This document shows, piece by piece, positions 8,701 to 17,873 of a stretch of 33,192 bases of DNA. The number at the start of each line of letters is the position of its first letter. The stretch's first letter is position 1. The DNA comes from Pseudoalteromonas sp. Z1A8 (GTDB taxonomy: Bacteria; Pseudomonadota; Gammaproteobacteria; Enterobacterales; Alteromonadaceae), in NCBI RefSeq assembly GCF_011378855.1, contig NZ_WTLB01000044.1:1-33192 (forward strand). The letters are read 5' to 3'. The position numbers were made by a program, and so were the translations under genes. The notes under the pieces are model-generated. The model was given only the letters and a program-made list of their open reading frames with translations. It made no database searches and was not told the origin of the DNA.

Positions 8701-10710
8701 TTAAAAACTACGAATTACTACACCTGAATTATTAAACTCAAATTTATTAATTTTTCCGCATTGCGCCATATGATTAGTACTTGTATAAAGTGCATTGTCT
8801 TGTGCAATGGCAGTCTCCCATCCTTGGCCATTTTTAATGAATGCTTTTAGTTCAAACCATCCATTAACCGCTTTACTGCAATCCATATCTACATCAAGCA
8901 TCCAATAGTGTTCGCCCCATATATTTAAAGGTGTCACACCAAAACCATCTGTGTTTACCGTTTTTTCAGCGCCCCAACCTGCTGGCCAAACGTTCGTTGT
9001 CCAGTCGGTAGCAGAACCTTCTGCTTCGCTACTTTGCCCATTTTCTATACCATACCAATCAAGGTAGTTATCATTTGCTTTCCAAGGGCTTGTTGTGACA
9101 TTTTTTAAATTGTTATGACGAATAGGCATTGCACACTCAAAATTACTTGTTTGGCAATTTCGACCAAGGTTTGCGTTTGCATAAGCGTGGTCAATTCCAC
9201 CACGGATAAACATATCTTGTCCGCTTTGTGTTTTTGCATTAATAAAAATAACCGTTCGCTGCCAGTCACTTTCAGTGCTTGAGGCAGAACTGGTATTTAA
9301 CTTGGCATTTTTATGAATTGCCATCGCATCCCAAGCGCCAATATTGAGATTAATAGTACCGTCGGAATTAACCGTTATAACCTCACCACTACAACTTTTA
9401 GCATCAGTCGACAACTCGCCTTTTAGTACATTACAGTATTGCCCAGGCGCCATGTCTGTTTGCACAGTTGCAGTAAGTATCGAGTCTTCTTTGTTAATAG
9501 CCATATGACCCGAGCTACCTCGGCCAAATGAAATTTGATTATTCGTGTTATCCCACCAATTTGTTACTGCCCAATTGTCGGCGGTGTTATTTCTAAAATC
9601 GACCCCGCCTGCAATATATGACCAGCGATGCTCACACTTCCAATTACTAGCAAAACACTCTAAGTTACCATTATTATGAACAGGTACATTTGGCCCACCA
9701 GCATCTGTATCACCATGTAAATCATAACTCGACATTACTTTTGGATAACCGTACGGATAAGCCAACATAAACACATTGGCCAAGTCATATAAGCGGCCAT
9801 CTTCAAAGGTAATTACATTACCAGCGCCGCCATGACCACGTTGGTTATCGTGATTATCTACAAAAACCACCGCAGAAGAGCTAGGCATAAAGCCCCACCC
9901 TTCGCCAAAATTACTTAGCCATGCAAGCGAGCCGTTTCTAAAAGTATTACCAAGCTCAGTGCTATATTTAAATTCAGTTACTAAACCAGTGCTTAAATAT
10001 TCAGAGGCACCAACAGCCTCTCCACCTTGATCGATCACTTCTTGAAAAACCACTGGCGAGCCATTTACTTTGGCCATTAAACTTTGGATATCGCTTGCGG
10101 CAACATGTTTAGAAGCATCAAATCGAAAGCCTTTTACGCCAATAGCTTGTAAGTCGTTAATATATGCTGCAATGGTATTTTGAACATAGTTTGAAGCGGT
10201 ATCTAAATCGGCAAGACCAACGAGTTCACAGTTTTGTACTCTGTAGCGATCGTTGCCATAATCAGAGTTGTTAATGGTACAACTTTCATGAAAATCTTGT
10301 GGGCTATAAATAGGAAAGCTTTTATTACCAAAGCTATTTCCCGCTGTACCTGTGCCACTTCCTGCTGCCATATGGTTAATAAGCGTATCAACGTAAATAT
10401 CAACCCCAGATGCACTACAGCGATTTACCATATCGATAAACTGTGCACGGTTACCACCACGACTTTGCAGTTCATAACTTACTGGCTGATAACGTGTCCA
10501 CCATTGGCTTCCTGTAATGTGCTCATTAGGTGGCGAGACCTGTACTGCAGCGTAGCCTTTTGGTCCTAGGTATTGCTCACATTCTTGCGCTACATCTTGC
10601 CAATTCCATTCAAACAAATGTACAAATGTGGTGGGCGTAGCAGTCGCAATGCTAGGTAAGAGCAACCCTAGGCTTAAACCTGCGGTGGTGATTATTTTAT
10701 TGAGTTTCAT
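8701..10710 (-). CDS. amyA: Secreted cold-active, chloride-dependent alpha-amylase precursor (GH13)
   Basis: Hydrolyses internal alpha-1,4 bonds of starch and glycogen outside the cell. The 669-residue precursor matches the P. haloplanktis psychrophilic amylase: signal peptide 1-24, mature enzyme from TPTTF (453 residues), then a 192-residue C-terminal extension that is removed after secretion in the characterised homologue. In mature numbering the catalytic triad is D174 (GFRFDASKH), E200 (FQEVID) and D264 (FVDNHD). The chloride ligands R172, N262 and K300 are all present, marking the animal-type Cl-dependent subfamily rather than the common bacterial one. The gene is monocistronic by its terminator. 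No MalT-type activator site was recognised. Confidence 0.97.
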   Translation of the reverse strand: MKLNKIITTAGLSLGLLLPSIATATPTTFVHLFEWNWQDVAQECEQYLGPKGYAAVQVSPPNEHITGSQWWTRYQPVSYELQSRGGNRAQFIDMVNRCSASGVDIYVDTLINHMAAGSGTGTAGNSFGNKSFPIYSPQDFHESCTINNSDYGNDRYRVQNCELVGLADLDTASNYVQNTIAAYINDLQAIGVKGFRFDASKHVAASDIQSLMAKVNGSPVVFQEVIDQGGEAVGASEYLSTGLVTEFKYSTELGNTFRNGSLAWLSNFGEGWGFMPSSSAVVFVDNHDNQRGHGGAGNVITFEDGRLYDLANVFMLAYPYGYPKVMSSYDLHGDTDAGGPNVPVHNNGNLECFASNWKCEHRWSYIAGGVDFRNNTADNWAVTNWWDNTNNQISFGRGSSGHMAINKEDSILTATVQTDMAPGQYCNVLKGELSTDAKSCSGEVITVNSDGTINLNIGAWDAMAIHKNAKLNTSSASSTESDWQRTVIFINAKTQSGQDMFIRGGIDHAYANANLGRNCQTSNFECAMPIRHNNLKNVTTSPWKANDNYLDWYGIENGQSSEAEGSATDWTTNVWPAGWGAEKTVNTDGFGVTPLNIWGEHYWMLDVDMDCSKAVNGWFELKAFIKNGQGWETAIAQDNALYTSTNHMAQCGKINKFEFNNSGVVIRSF

Positions 10711-10720
10711 AGTGTGTGAT

Positions 10721-10768
10721 CCAATTGTTGAGCGAGCAAAACAACTACTCGATGTTATTTACAATTGG
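10721..10768 (-). promoter_or_regulatory. Inverted CAATTG-cored repeats upstream of amyA
   Basis: CCAATTGT at 10721-10728 and ACAATTGG at 10761-10768 form an inverted pair 40 bases apart, starting 10 bases upstream of the amylase ATG. Each is nearly a palindrome itself. They could be paired operator sites or an mRNA leader stem; this is inference only. In AT-rich DNA an 8-bp pair can arise by chance. Confidence 0.25.
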
Positions 10769-10866
10769 TTAACACTAGATTGGGAATTGATTAAATAAAA
10801 ACTGAATACGTATGCATAATAGGTAAATTATCCTTTATTACTAGATAACCTAAATAACTAGGCAGT

Positions 10867-11565
10867 TTACATTTTCAAATAAAATGCTTTGCACAGGGTT
10901 ATATAATCAGCTGTGTAGGTATTATCTAAGTTTCTAATACACAGGATTGATGATTCTATATCGCTTTTTACGTAGCTAAATGTCATTAAACTGCGGCTAA
11001 TATCTTTATTGGGCGTGGCTTTCACTTGGCAATGAGCATTTAAATAAAGCCTATTTTGAGTAGCAAGCTCAATAAATAGCGCGCCTTCAACGCTTGGGAG
11101 TATTAAGCTAAAGCGAGAACCTCTATGGCTTAAACGTTTAAACGCATTTATTAATTCTTCAAAACTTAAGCCGTCTGTATGGCGTGCGGTATTACGTGCA
11201 ACATTATCGCCTTTTAAACTGTGATTAAAATACGGCGGATTAGAGATAACCACATCAAACTTAACGTCACTACTAAAGCTTTGAATAGTTTGATGCTTAA
11301 TATTTATAGTTGGCCACGGGCTATTAGCTACATTTTGTAATGCTTGGGTATAGGCGCTTTCGTCAATTTCTACCGCAGTTATATTAAGCTCATTACTGCG
11401 CTGCTTACACATTAGTGCTAATAAGCCGGTGCCAGTGCCTATATCAAGTAACGACTTTGCACTGCTTAAATTAGCCCATGCGCCAAGCAAAATGCCATCG
11501 GTAGAAACTTTCATTGCACAGTGGTCGTGTTCAACTTTAAATTGTTTAAATACAAAACCAGACAT
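10867..11565 (-). CDS. trmN: tRNA1(Val) (adenine(37)-N6)-methyltransferase
   Basis: A SAM-dependent enzyme that makes m6A37 in tRNA1-Val (E. coli TrmN6/YfiC). The 232-residue protein has the SAM-binding loop SLLDIGTGTGLLAL at about residues 38-51 and the adenine N6-methyltransferase motif NPPYF at about residues 109-113. The N terminus (FVFKQFKVEHDHCAMKVSTDGILLGAW) is typical of the YfiC family. It is divergent from srmB, 75 bases from the srmB start, the same arrangement as in E. coli. The 156 bases between its stop and amyA show no strong terminator. Confidence 0.9.
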   Translation of the reverse strand: MSGFVFKQFKVEHDHCAMKVSTDGILLGAWANLSSAKSLLDIGTGTGLLALMCKQRSNELNITAVEIDESAYTQALQNVANSPWPTINIKHQTIQSFSSDVKFDVVISNPPYFNHSLKGDNVARNTARHTDGLSFEELINAFKRLSHRGSRFSLILPSVEGALFIELATQNRLYLNAHCQVKATPNKDISRSLMTFSYVKSDIESSILCIRNLDNTYTADYITLCKAFYLKM

Positions 11566-11640
11566 TTTTTCACCTTTTCATTCACCAAGCGCAGCATAGC
11601 GCGTATAATCAGGGTAATTGTCCCTTATTTTAGACACTCT

Positions 11641-12867
11641 ATGCAATTTTCTGAATTTGATCTTGATAACAAGCTACTCGATGCCATTAATAAAATGGGC
11701 TACGAGACGCCAACCAGCATTCAACAACAAGCTATTCCTGAAGCACTACAGGGGCGCGATATTTTAGCATCTGCGCCTACTGGTACAGGTAAAACAGCGG
11801 CATTTTTAATTCCGGCTATTCAGTACTTACTGGATTTCCCACGTCGTGATCCTGGTTTTGCACGCGTACTCGTTATGACCCCGACTCGTGAGTTGGCTTA
11901 TCAAATTCATGAACAATGTGAACTGCTAGCTAAACGCACACACCTAAAAATTGGTGTAGTAACAGGCGGTATTAACTACGGCACGCATAAAGAAATTTTT
12001 GAAAAAAATAACGATATTTTAATCGCTACACCAGGTCGATTAATGGAATATCTTGAAACCGAAAACTTTCATGCTGAACACGTAGAAATGCTTATTATTG
12101 ATGAAGCAGATCGCATGTTAGACATGGGTTTCAAAAAAGAAATGAGCCGTATTTGTGACGAAGCTAAAAATCGTCGCCAATGTTTTTTATTCTCAGCAAC
12201 ACTTGAAGGTGACAGCGTAGAAAGGTTTGCTGAAAAAACATTAAACGACCCTGCACTGCTTGAAGCTGAATCGTCACGTAAAGAAAAAGCTAAAATTCAC
12301 CAATGGGTACATTTAGCCGACGACTACCATCACAAACTTGAGTTGTTAGTTAATACGCTAAAAAATCCTGAAGTAACTAAAGCGATTGTGTTTGTTAAAA
12401 CTCGCGAACGCTTAGAAACATTGATTGGTGAACTTACCACTAATGATGTAAAAGCAGCGTGGTTACGCGGCGAAATGCCACAAGACAAACGTATGAAAGC
12501 CATGGAAAACTTCCACAGTGGCAAAACAAGCATATTAGTTGCTACCGACGTAGCTGCACGTGGTATTGATGTGTCTGACATCAGCCATGTTATTAACTTT
12601 GATATGCCGCGCACTGCCGACGTATACGTACACCGTATTGGCCGTACTGGCCGTGCTGGTAAAAAAGGGATAGCAATATCGCTAGTTGAAGCACACGACA
12701 TTGGTATTTTATATAAAGTAGAGCGCTACGTTGAGCAAAAATTAAAACGCCGTGTAATTAGAGGTGTTGAGCCACAGCATAAAGAAGCTAAGCCACCTGC
12801 TAAAAAGCGTAAAGATCCAGTAAAAATGAAAGCCAAGAAAAAGGCTAAGGTTAAAAAGAAAAAGTAA
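11641..12867 (+). CDS. srmB: ATP-dependent RNA helicase SrmB (DEAD-box)
   Basis: An RNA helicase for early 50S ribosome assembly, important at low temperature. I start it at ATG 11641 (408 residues); the frame is open upstream to 11521, but that part overlaps trmN and is not conserved. Motifs in order: Q motif around residues 2-31 (F..FDLD..., PTSIQQQAIP), APTGTGKT, PTRELA, DEADRML, SATLEG, ARGID and HRIGRTGR. The C-terminal tail is short and lysine-rich, as in basic RNA-binding tails. Divergence from trmN supports SrmB over other DEAD-box paralogues. Confidence 0.94.
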   Translation: MQFSEFDLDNKLLDAINKMGYETPTSIQQQAIPEALQGRDILASAPTGTGKTAAFLIPAIQYLLDFPRRDPGFARVLVMTPTRELAYQIHEQCELLAKRTHLKIGVVTGGINYGTHKEIFEKNNDILIATPGRLMEYLETENFHAEHVEMLIIDEADRMLDMGFKKEMSRICDEAKNRRQCFLFSATLEGDSVERFAEKTLNDPALLEAESSRKEKAKIHQWVHLADDYHHKLELLVNTLKNPEVTKAIVFVKTRERLETLIGELTTNDVKAAWLRGEMPQDKRMKAMENFHSGKTSILVATDVAARGIDVSDISHVINFDMPRTADVYVHRIGRTGRAGKKGIAISLVEAHDIGILYKVERYVEQKLKRRVIRGVEPQHKEAKPPAKKRKDPVKMKAKKKAKVKKKK

Positions 12868-12886
12868 CCTAAAACATTTTTATACT

Positions 12887-12909
12887 AAGCCGACTTTTGT
12901 CGGCTTTTT
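12887..12909 (+). terminator. Terminator of srmB
   Basis: An 8-bp stem, AAGCCGAC (12887-12894) with GTCGGCTT (12899-12906) and loop TTTT, is followed by T residues, 20 bases after the srmB stop. Confidence 0.85.
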
Positions 12910-12945
12910 AATGCAAGCCTTGCAGGCTCTGCTGTTTGTACCATT

Positions 12946-13107
12946 ATACCAATCCGCAATAATACTTAATCAATTTTAAGGATTAAATCTGACGCTAACT
13001 GCGTTAAAAAATTCTAATATAGAACAACTAAATAACGAAATTTTTGCCTTGTTATCGACACGATTTTCTTACCTCAAAATAAATCACTTAATTAAGCGAA
13101 TTGGTAT
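12946..13107. repeat. ATACCAAT-ended inverted repeat element, long copy
   Basis: ATACCAATCCGC at 12946-12957 is matched by GCGAATTGGTAT at 13096-13107 (11 of 12 paired), giving a 162-bp AT-rich element with no coding capacity. Its ends resemble those of the element at 23387-23468, and both interiors contain an ATATAGAAC segment, so I treat them as one family. It fills most of the srmB to BON gap; the remaining 13108-13301 probably contains only the promoter of the BON gene. Confidence 0.6.
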
Positions 13108-13301
13108 TACATATGTAACCCAAGCATGTAACTCATACTCATTTAAATGTAATTATTGCCCACCTGAATTCTCACTTAATAAAATATCCTTATATTTCAG
13201 TGTATTAATTATGGCATCGAAATTGTAATAACAAAGGTAACTAGCCCGATAAAATTTCCATATTGTGGCTGCACTATTCACCGTAATGTAAGGATTAAGT
13301 T

Positions 13302-13622
13302 ATGAACCGCTTCAAGTTAACTATCGCTTTAGTATCATTTTGTTGTTTATTTTTATTAGCTTGCGCTACAAAAGTAAGTGCAGCAACTAACATGGCCGTA
13401 GTAAGCAGTGTAGCCACTCAACCTAACCTACAACAAGCTATCACCAACACCCTACGAACTAATCCTAACCTAGTGTTGAGTGATATTCGTGTGCAGGTAA
13501 AAAATGGTGAAGTAGATTTATACGGTGAAGCACAAACTGGTTTTCAGCGCGCACTAGCTCAAAAATTTCTAGAAAATATAGATGGCGTTAAAATCATTCG
13601 TAACAAAATTAGCGTTATTTAA
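13302..13622 (+). CDS. Small BON-domain lipoprotein
   Basis: A 106-residue protein with a lipoprotein signal. The hydrophobic stretch 6-20 leads to lipobox LLAC (18-21), so C21 would be lipidated, and Ala at +2 predicts the outer membrane. Cleavage by signal peptidase I after VSA is an alternative. The rest is a single BON domain (about residues 42-106: LRTNPNL..IRVQVKNGEVDLYGEAQ..A..IDGVKIIRNKISV). OsmY and DolP carry two BON domains; this is a single-domain form. BON domains bind phospholipid at the envelope, so a membrane-integrity role is inferred. An AAGGAT SD precedes the ATG. Confidence 0.8.
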   Translation: MNRFKLTIALVSFCCLFLLACATKVSAATNMAVVSSVATQPNLQQAITNTLRTNPNLVLSDIRVQVKNGEVDLYGEAQTGFQRALAQKFLENIDGVKIIRNKISVI

Positions 13623-13660
13623 TACGCACCAAAAAACCTATTCGTATAACTAATTCATAA

Positions 13661-13697
13661 GCGCGGCTTGTTACTCCAACACAAGCTGCGCTTTTTT
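13661..13697 (+). terminator. Terminator of the BON lipoprotein gene
   Basis: An 11-bp stem with one G-U pair (13661-13671 with 13681-13691) has a 9-base loop and T6 (13692-13697). The 72-codon frame from 13668 overlaps it and looks non-coding. Confidence 0.8.
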
Positions 13698-13902
13698 ATA
13701 TTCTGTTTAAGGCGAGTTCAGCTGCTGTATACAAAGATAAAATTGCACCTATGTAATACAATTATTCCTCCCACCAAAACGATAAATTCCATTAATACCA
13801 AACATACTAGTGGCTTGGCTAATAGAACAAGTTACGTCAGTATTAGTTACCATCCTCGTTTGCAGTACAACTATTTAAACAATTGAGCCAATAGATCGTT
13901 AG

Positions 13903-14184
13903 GTTATTGTTAAATCTATAAATAAAAGCCTGATCTTCCACCGCAAAAATGCCACCCTAATTTTTACACTATTACTTATATTCAGTTTTTGTAATGCTGG
14001 AGAAGAGTGATTTAGATTTGATACTAGCGGGACCAAAAGTGGATAATTTAGTTATTGAAATAGATGGGGGCGTTATTCCAAAGTGTGCTGCAAAGGAAGT
14101 AAAGAAGTCGGTGGAGAAACGCTACTTTTACTTGTTAAACACTCTGATGGTCAAAAAGACCTAATAGGCATTGATATTCAATAA
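13903..14184 (+). pseudogene. Broken gene for a small exported protein
   Basis: Three frames in succession look like one small exported protein. From 13903 to the TGA at 14008 the reading is signal-peptide-like (HRK, a hydrophobic run LIFTLLLIFSFC, then NAGEE) but has no usable start codon. One base over, a second frame reads SDLDLILAGPKVDNLVIEIDGG up to a G5 run at 14066-14070. One more G there would join it to a third frame ending GGETLLLLVKHSDGQKDL..IDIQ and TAA at 14182-14184. With two shifts and no start, decay is the simplest view; base errors at the G-run cannot be excluded. No family is recognised. Between 13698 and 13902 I see nothing. Confidence 0.45.
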
Positions 14185-14226
14185 ATATAAAACTAGATAT
14201 TTAAACTTTTGACTAATAATCCGTTT

Positions 14227-14273
14227 ATAAAAAACCAACAGCGTAATTTTACTCTGTAAAAACGCGCTGTTGG
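14227..14273 (-). terminator. Terminator of the mscS-type gene
   Basis: On the minus strand ACCAACAGCG (14273-14264) pairs with CGCTGTTGGT (14243-14234), with an inner TTTTAC/GTAAAA stem in the loop, then a TTTTTAT tail. It lies about 46 bases after the channel gene stop. Confidence 0.75.
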
Positions 14274-14319
14274 TAAGTAACTATTTCCCAATGCTTTTGC
14301 CTAATGAGTTTTAACTGAA

Positions 14320-15276
14320 TTACTCACTTTGGTTTGAATCAGCACCCTCACTACTGCCTTTATTTGATGGTTGCTGTCTTATTTTATCGCTGATCATGGC
14401 ATCGAGTTTTTCGCCGCCTTTAATACCAAAATCTAAAGTGCGAATTGGGAATGGAATGCTAATGTCCGCCTCGTCTAGTGCCTGCTTAACGGCAACAACA
14501 CCTTTGTGGCGTACCGTCATGAAATCCGGCTCACCTGGGTATTTAATCCAAAACCACACCAGTAAGTTAATGCTGCTGTCGCCAAAACCTTCGGCGTATA
14601 CAGCGGTTTCGTCTTTACGTATTACGAAGTCAAATTCATTTATTTTTTCGACGATGACGTCCTTTGCTTTTTCTATGTCGTCGCCGTACGAAATACCTAC
14701 GGGTACTTCTATGCGCCTAACACCTAGCGTGGTGTAATTTTTTAGTACATTTCTAAATAAGACTTTGTTTGGTACAAGTATTAGTTGCCCGTAAAAGCTC
14801 TCTATTAGCGTGTTACGTAGGTTTATAGAATGTATTGAACCAAACACATCATCGGTTTCTATTACATCCCCTGTTTTAAATGGCTTACGTACGCCCATTG
14901 CTATACCAGCTATCAAGTTTTCGGTCATATCTTGAAACGCAAAACCAATTGCTAAGCCCACAATACCCGCACCAGCAAGTAGTGAGGTAACGGTGCCTTT
15001 TAAGCCAACAAAATCGAGCGCTATAAATAAACCGATACACAAAACAATAACTTTAAATATTGAAGCCATTAAATCGGCAATTTGTTTTGAATCGAGGGAT
15101 CTGCGTAATACGTTTTTCATCAGCCTGCCAGCAAAGCGTGCCAATATTGAAAACACAATTGCGATCAGTATCGCAACTATAAAATTAGGGATATGACTTA
15201 TTACAACATCAAACCACCCTCCGAGCTTTTCTTCTATTAGTTTTTCGGCTTCGTTAATTGACGGAATGCTGATCAT
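14320..15276 (-). CDS. mscS: Small-conductance mechanosensitive channel, MscS family
   Basis: An inner-membrane tension-gated channel that releases solutes on hypo-osmotic shock, a common need in marine bacteria. The 318-residue protein has three N-terminal membrane spans (about 28-50, 68-90 and 93-118). The third is the Gly/Ala-rich pore helix (SLLAGAGIVGLAIGFAFQD). The conserved beta domain follows with PFKTGDVIETDDVFGSIHSI and YGQLILVPNKVLFRNVLKNYT, then an alpha/beta vestibule. It is about 30 residues longer than E. coli MscS because of a charged, probably disordered tail (after about residue 290). It is monocistronic by its terminator. The symbol is by family; orthology to E. coli mscS is not proven. 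Confidence 0.88.
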   Translation of the reverse strand: MISIPSINEAEKLIEEKLGGWFDVVISHIPNFIVAILIAIVFSILARFAGRLMKNVLRRSLDSKQIADLMASIFKVIVLCIGLFIALDFVGLKGTVTSLLAGAGIVGLAIGFAFQDMTENLIAGIAMGVRKPFKTGDVIETDDVFGSIHSINLRNTLIESFYGQLILVPNKVLFRNVLKNYTTLGVRRIEVPVGISYGDDIEKAKDVIVEKINEFDFVIRKDETAVYAEGFGDSSINLLVWFWIKYPGEPDFMTVRHKGVVAVKQALDEADISIPFPIRTLDFGIKGGEKLDAMISDKIRQQPSNKGSSEGADSNQSE

Positions 15277-15345
15277 TTTATTTGCACCTATTTAATTAGT
15301 GTTCTCATTAATATTAGATGAGATTGCAAATATAACGCCAACATC

Positions 15346-15372
15346 AAAAAAGCCATGCAATGCATGGCTTTT
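15346..15372 (-). terminator. Terminator of yaaA
   Basis: The stem around GCCATGCA-A-TGCATGGC has A/T tracts on both sides (15346-15372), 26 bases after the yaaA stop. It could work in either direction. Confidence 0.75.
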
Positions 15373-15397
15373 AAGTTTTTTATTTAAGCTTATAAAC

Positions 15398-16177
15398 CTA
15401 ATTTTGTTCGTCGCGCATAAATACCGGCTCAAGCTCTTTAACTGTTGCCTCTGGGCTAAAGTAATAACCTGCTACCGTAAACTCTTTAAGTTGGCTTAAC
15501 TGCGTTACTTTATTTTCGATAATGTAGCGCGCCATCATGCCGCGTGCTTTTTTAGCGTAAAAGCTAATTACTTTGTATTGACCGTTTTTACAGTCTTTAA
15601 AGTGTGGGGTAATAATTTGTGCATTTAATGCTTTCTTATCTACCGCTTTAAAGTATTCGTTTGAAGCAAGGTTAACTAAGTATTGCGCGTCTTGTGCTTT
15701 TAATACTTCGTTTAATTTATTCGCTATTACGCTGCCCCAAAACTCGTATAAGTTTTTGCCACGCGAGTTTTCAAGCTTGGTGCCCATTTCTAGGCGGTAA
15801 GCTTGCATTAAATCAAGTGGTTTTAATAAGCCATATAAACCCGAAAGGATACGTAAGTGGTTTTGTGCATAATCAAGCTCGCTAGCTTTAAGCGTGCTTG
15901 CATCTAAACCGCCGTATACATCGCCATTAAAGGCAAGCACTGCTTGTTTAGCATTACTTTGTGTAAACGGCTGCGCCCACTCGCTAAAGCGTGCTGCGTT
16001 AAGCCCAGATAGCTTGTCGCTAATTTTCATTAAACTGCCAATTTGCGCTGGTGTTAGTTCACGGCATACTTTCATGAGCTCTTCGCTGTGCTCTAGTAAT
16101 TCAGGCTGAGTGAACTTGTCTGTTGCGGGTGGCGTTTCGTAATCAAGATTTTTTGCAGGTGAAATAACAGTGATCAT
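15398..16177 (-). CDS. yaaA: Peroxide stress protein YaaA (UPF0246)
   Basis: A cytoplasmic protein that lowers free iron and DNA damage under hydrogen peroxide in E. coli; biochemically a DNA-binding protein. The 259-residue product matches the family length (258). Family signatures are [10 protein letters not shown] at the N terminus, [11 protein letters not shown] (about residues 83-93), [21 protein letters not shown] (about 111-131) and [16 protein letters not shown] in the C-terminal third. It is divergent from transaldolase, with 225 bases between starts; E. coli also has yaaA near talB. E. coli yaaA is OxyR-controlled; no OxyR site was identified here. Confidence 0.93.
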   Translation of the reverse strand: MITVISPAKNLDYETPPATDKFTQPELLEHSEELMKVCRELTPAQIGSLMKISDKLSGLNAARFSEWAQPFTQSNAKQAVLAFNGDVYGGLDASTLKASELDYAQNHLRILSGLYGLLKPLDLMQAYRLEMGTKLENSRGKNLYEFWGSVIANKLNEVLKAQDAQYLVNLASNEYFKAVDKKALNAQIITPHFKDCKNGQYKVISFYAKKARGMMARYIIENKVTQLSQLKEFTVAGYYFSPEATVKELEPVFMRDEQN

Positions 16178-16320
16178 AGTTAGCTATTGACTTGTAATTT
16201 ATTTAGTGTCAATTTCAACATTAAATGAAACGAAAAGCACGTTTTGTTTAAATAAATCCTCTCTTAATAACCCATGCATTGCCGTTTTTTTATTGATCAG
16301 GACATAAGACCTATCAAGCA

Positions 16321-16349
16321 TTGTCACACTGTTGCAGTATGGATTAGAT
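16321..16349 (+). promoter_or_regulatory. Possible sigma-70 promoter of transaldolase
   Basis: TTGTCA (16321-16326), a 17-base spacer and TTAGAT (16344-16349) lie 54 bases upstream of the tal ATG. The match is by eye; start site not known. Confidence 0.4.
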
Positions 16350-16402
16350 ATATTAAGAGTGATTAGATTTTTCTTTTAACTTGCTTGGAATGAGGAAAGC
16401 AA

Positions 16403-17353
16403 ATGACTTCAGCTCTACAAAGGCTAAAACAACATTCATCTATCGTAGCCGACACTGGTGATATTGAAGCTATTAAAAAGCATCAACCAGAAGATGCAAC
16501 TACAAACCCATCGCTTTTATTAAAAGCGAGCGAGATTGAAGCTTATAAGCCTTATCTAAATAAAGCTTGGAGCTATGCAAAAGAAACCGAGCAAGAGCCT
16601 GCTAAACAACTTGAACTAGCATGTGATTACTTTGCCGTATTACTAGGTAAAGAAATTAGCGCTATTGTACCTGGTTATATTTCTACTGAAGTAGATGCAC
16701 GCCTTTCGTTTAATACGCAAGCTACAATTGATAAAGCACATACTCTACTTAGCCTTTACGAAAAAGAAGGCGTAAGCAAAGACAAAATTTTAATTAAAGT
16801 TGCGTCTACATGGGAAGGTATTAAAGCCGCTGAGCAGCTAGAAAAAGAAGGCACTAAATGTAACCTTACTTTATTATTTAGCGATGCCCAAGCCCGCGCG
16901 TGTGCCGATGCAAATGTATTTTTAATTTCGCCATTTGTTGGTCGTATTTTAGATTGGCACGTTGCTAACGGCATGGAAAAACCAACCGATCCGCTACAAG
17001 ATCCAGGTGTTCAGTCTGTACGCAGCATTTTTGAATTTTACAAACGTCATGACTACAAAACAGTTGTGATGGGTGCAAGTTTCCGTAATACAGGCGAAAT
17101 TATTGCACTTACTGGTTGTGACAAGCTAACTATTAGCCCTAATCTTTTAGAAGATTTAGGTAACTTAGAAGGCGCACAAGAATACTTGCTAGAAAGCGAT
17201 GTTCCACAAGAGCCAAAACCAGAGCCTTTAACAGAAGCACAGTTCCGTTGGTTACATAACCAAGATGCTATGGCTACTGAAAAACTAGCTGAAGGTATTC
17301 GCTCTTTTGCTGATGCACAAGAACAACTGGAAGCACGTTTTAAAGCAATGTAA
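16403..17353 (+). CDS. tal: Transaldolase
   Basis: Transfers dihydroxyacetone between sugar phosphates in the non-oxidative pentose phosphate pathway. The 316-residue product is the TalA/TalB length (E. coli TalB 317). Schiff-base lysine K132 is in [11 protein letters not shown]; other signatures are [10 protein letters not shown] (31-40), [14 protein letters not shown] and [20 protein letters not shown]-type SD lies 7 bases before the ATG. The gene is probably monocistronic with a terminator at 17374-17401. Confidence 0.97.
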   Translation: MTSALQRLKQHSSIVADTGDIEAIKKHQPEDATTNPSLLLKASEIEAYKPYLNKAWSYAKETEQEPAKQLELACDYFAVLLGKEISAIVPGYISTEVDARLSFNTQATIDKAHTLLSLYEKEGVSKDKILIKVASTWEGIKAAEQLEKEGTKCNLTLLFSDAQARACADANVFLISPFVGRILDWHVANGMEKPTDPLQDPGVQSVRSIFEFYKRHDYKTVVMGASFRNTGEIIALTGCDKLTISPNLLEDLGNLEGAQEYLLESDVPQEPKPEPLTEAQFRWLHNQDAMATEKLAEGIRSFADAQEQLEARFKAM

Positions 17354-17373
17354 TTTGCTTTAAACGTACTTTA

Positions 17374-17401
17374 AAAAGCGTCGCTATTGCGGCGTTTTTT
17401 T
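17374..17401 (+). terminator. Terminator of tal
   Basis: A hairpin with loop TATT, two G-U pairs and an AAAA/TTTT base, followed by a T-run, about 20 bases after the tal stop. Confidence 0.7.
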
Positions 17402-17577
17402 ATGCATAAAATACGCTATTCCTTAATATAAATATTGATATCACTTCATACAATCTTCGTATAAACCTTCATCAACTCATCACATTCCAGTAACATTACT
17501 GTCACTTTTTTATTCTATTTTAGCTAGGCCTGTGGTATAGGTATTCTTGAGGTCAATAAAATCAATAGGAGAAGTAC

Positions 17578-17766
17578 ATGGATAGCCTAAACGATATATT
17601 AGAGATATTAGAAGGACCAGATACAACAAGGAAAACCTCTCAGAAAAATAAAAAAAGAAAGTGGCGGGAAATAGAAGCAATAAAAGACAAACACCGCTTA
17701 CGTAAAGAATTACAGGAATATGATTTTTTTACAGACAGTATTGCGATTGATGAGCTAAATTTTTAA
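17578..17766 (+). CDS. DUF3545-family small protein
   Basis: A 62-residue protein of unknown function. The pattern is an acidic N terminus (MDSLNDILEILEGPD), a basic middle with the family block KRKWREIEAIKDKHRLRKELQEYD (about residues 26-50), then a short acidic tail. This fits DUF3545, a family known mainly from Vibrio, Shewanella and relatives. An AGGAGA SD lies 6 bases upstream and a strong terminator follows, so it is a genuine free-standing gene in spite of its size. The charge layout suggests a helical protein that binds nucleic acid or a partner, which is only inference. Confidence 0.8.
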   Translation: MDSLNDILEILEGPDTTRKTSQKNKKRKWREIEAIKDKHRLRKELQEYDFFTDSIAIDELNF

Positions 17767-17787
17767 TTCAATACGTCCCAACTAAAC

Positions 17788-17819
17788 AAAAAGGCTTTCA
17801 TTATATGAAAGCCTTTTTT
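17788..17819 (+). terminator. Terminator of the DUF3545 gene
   Basis: AAAGGCTTTCAT pairs with ATGAAAGCCTTT across a 3-base loop and is followed by T residues, about 22 bases after the stop. The flanking A-run means it could also end the converging ung operon. Confidence 0.85.
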
Positions 17820-17873
17820 AATGCGCTGAAATTAGCTGTATGAGATAAATTTATTATTCAGAGCCCAGGTTGT

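Noticed and set aside
11521..11640. N-terminal extension of srmB
   Set aside because: The frame is open, but it overlaps trmN on the other strand and the conserved SrmB start is the ATG at 11641.
13668..13886. 72-codon frame after the BON gene
   Set aside because: It starts inside the terminator hairpin, and its composition looks like random AT-rich translation.
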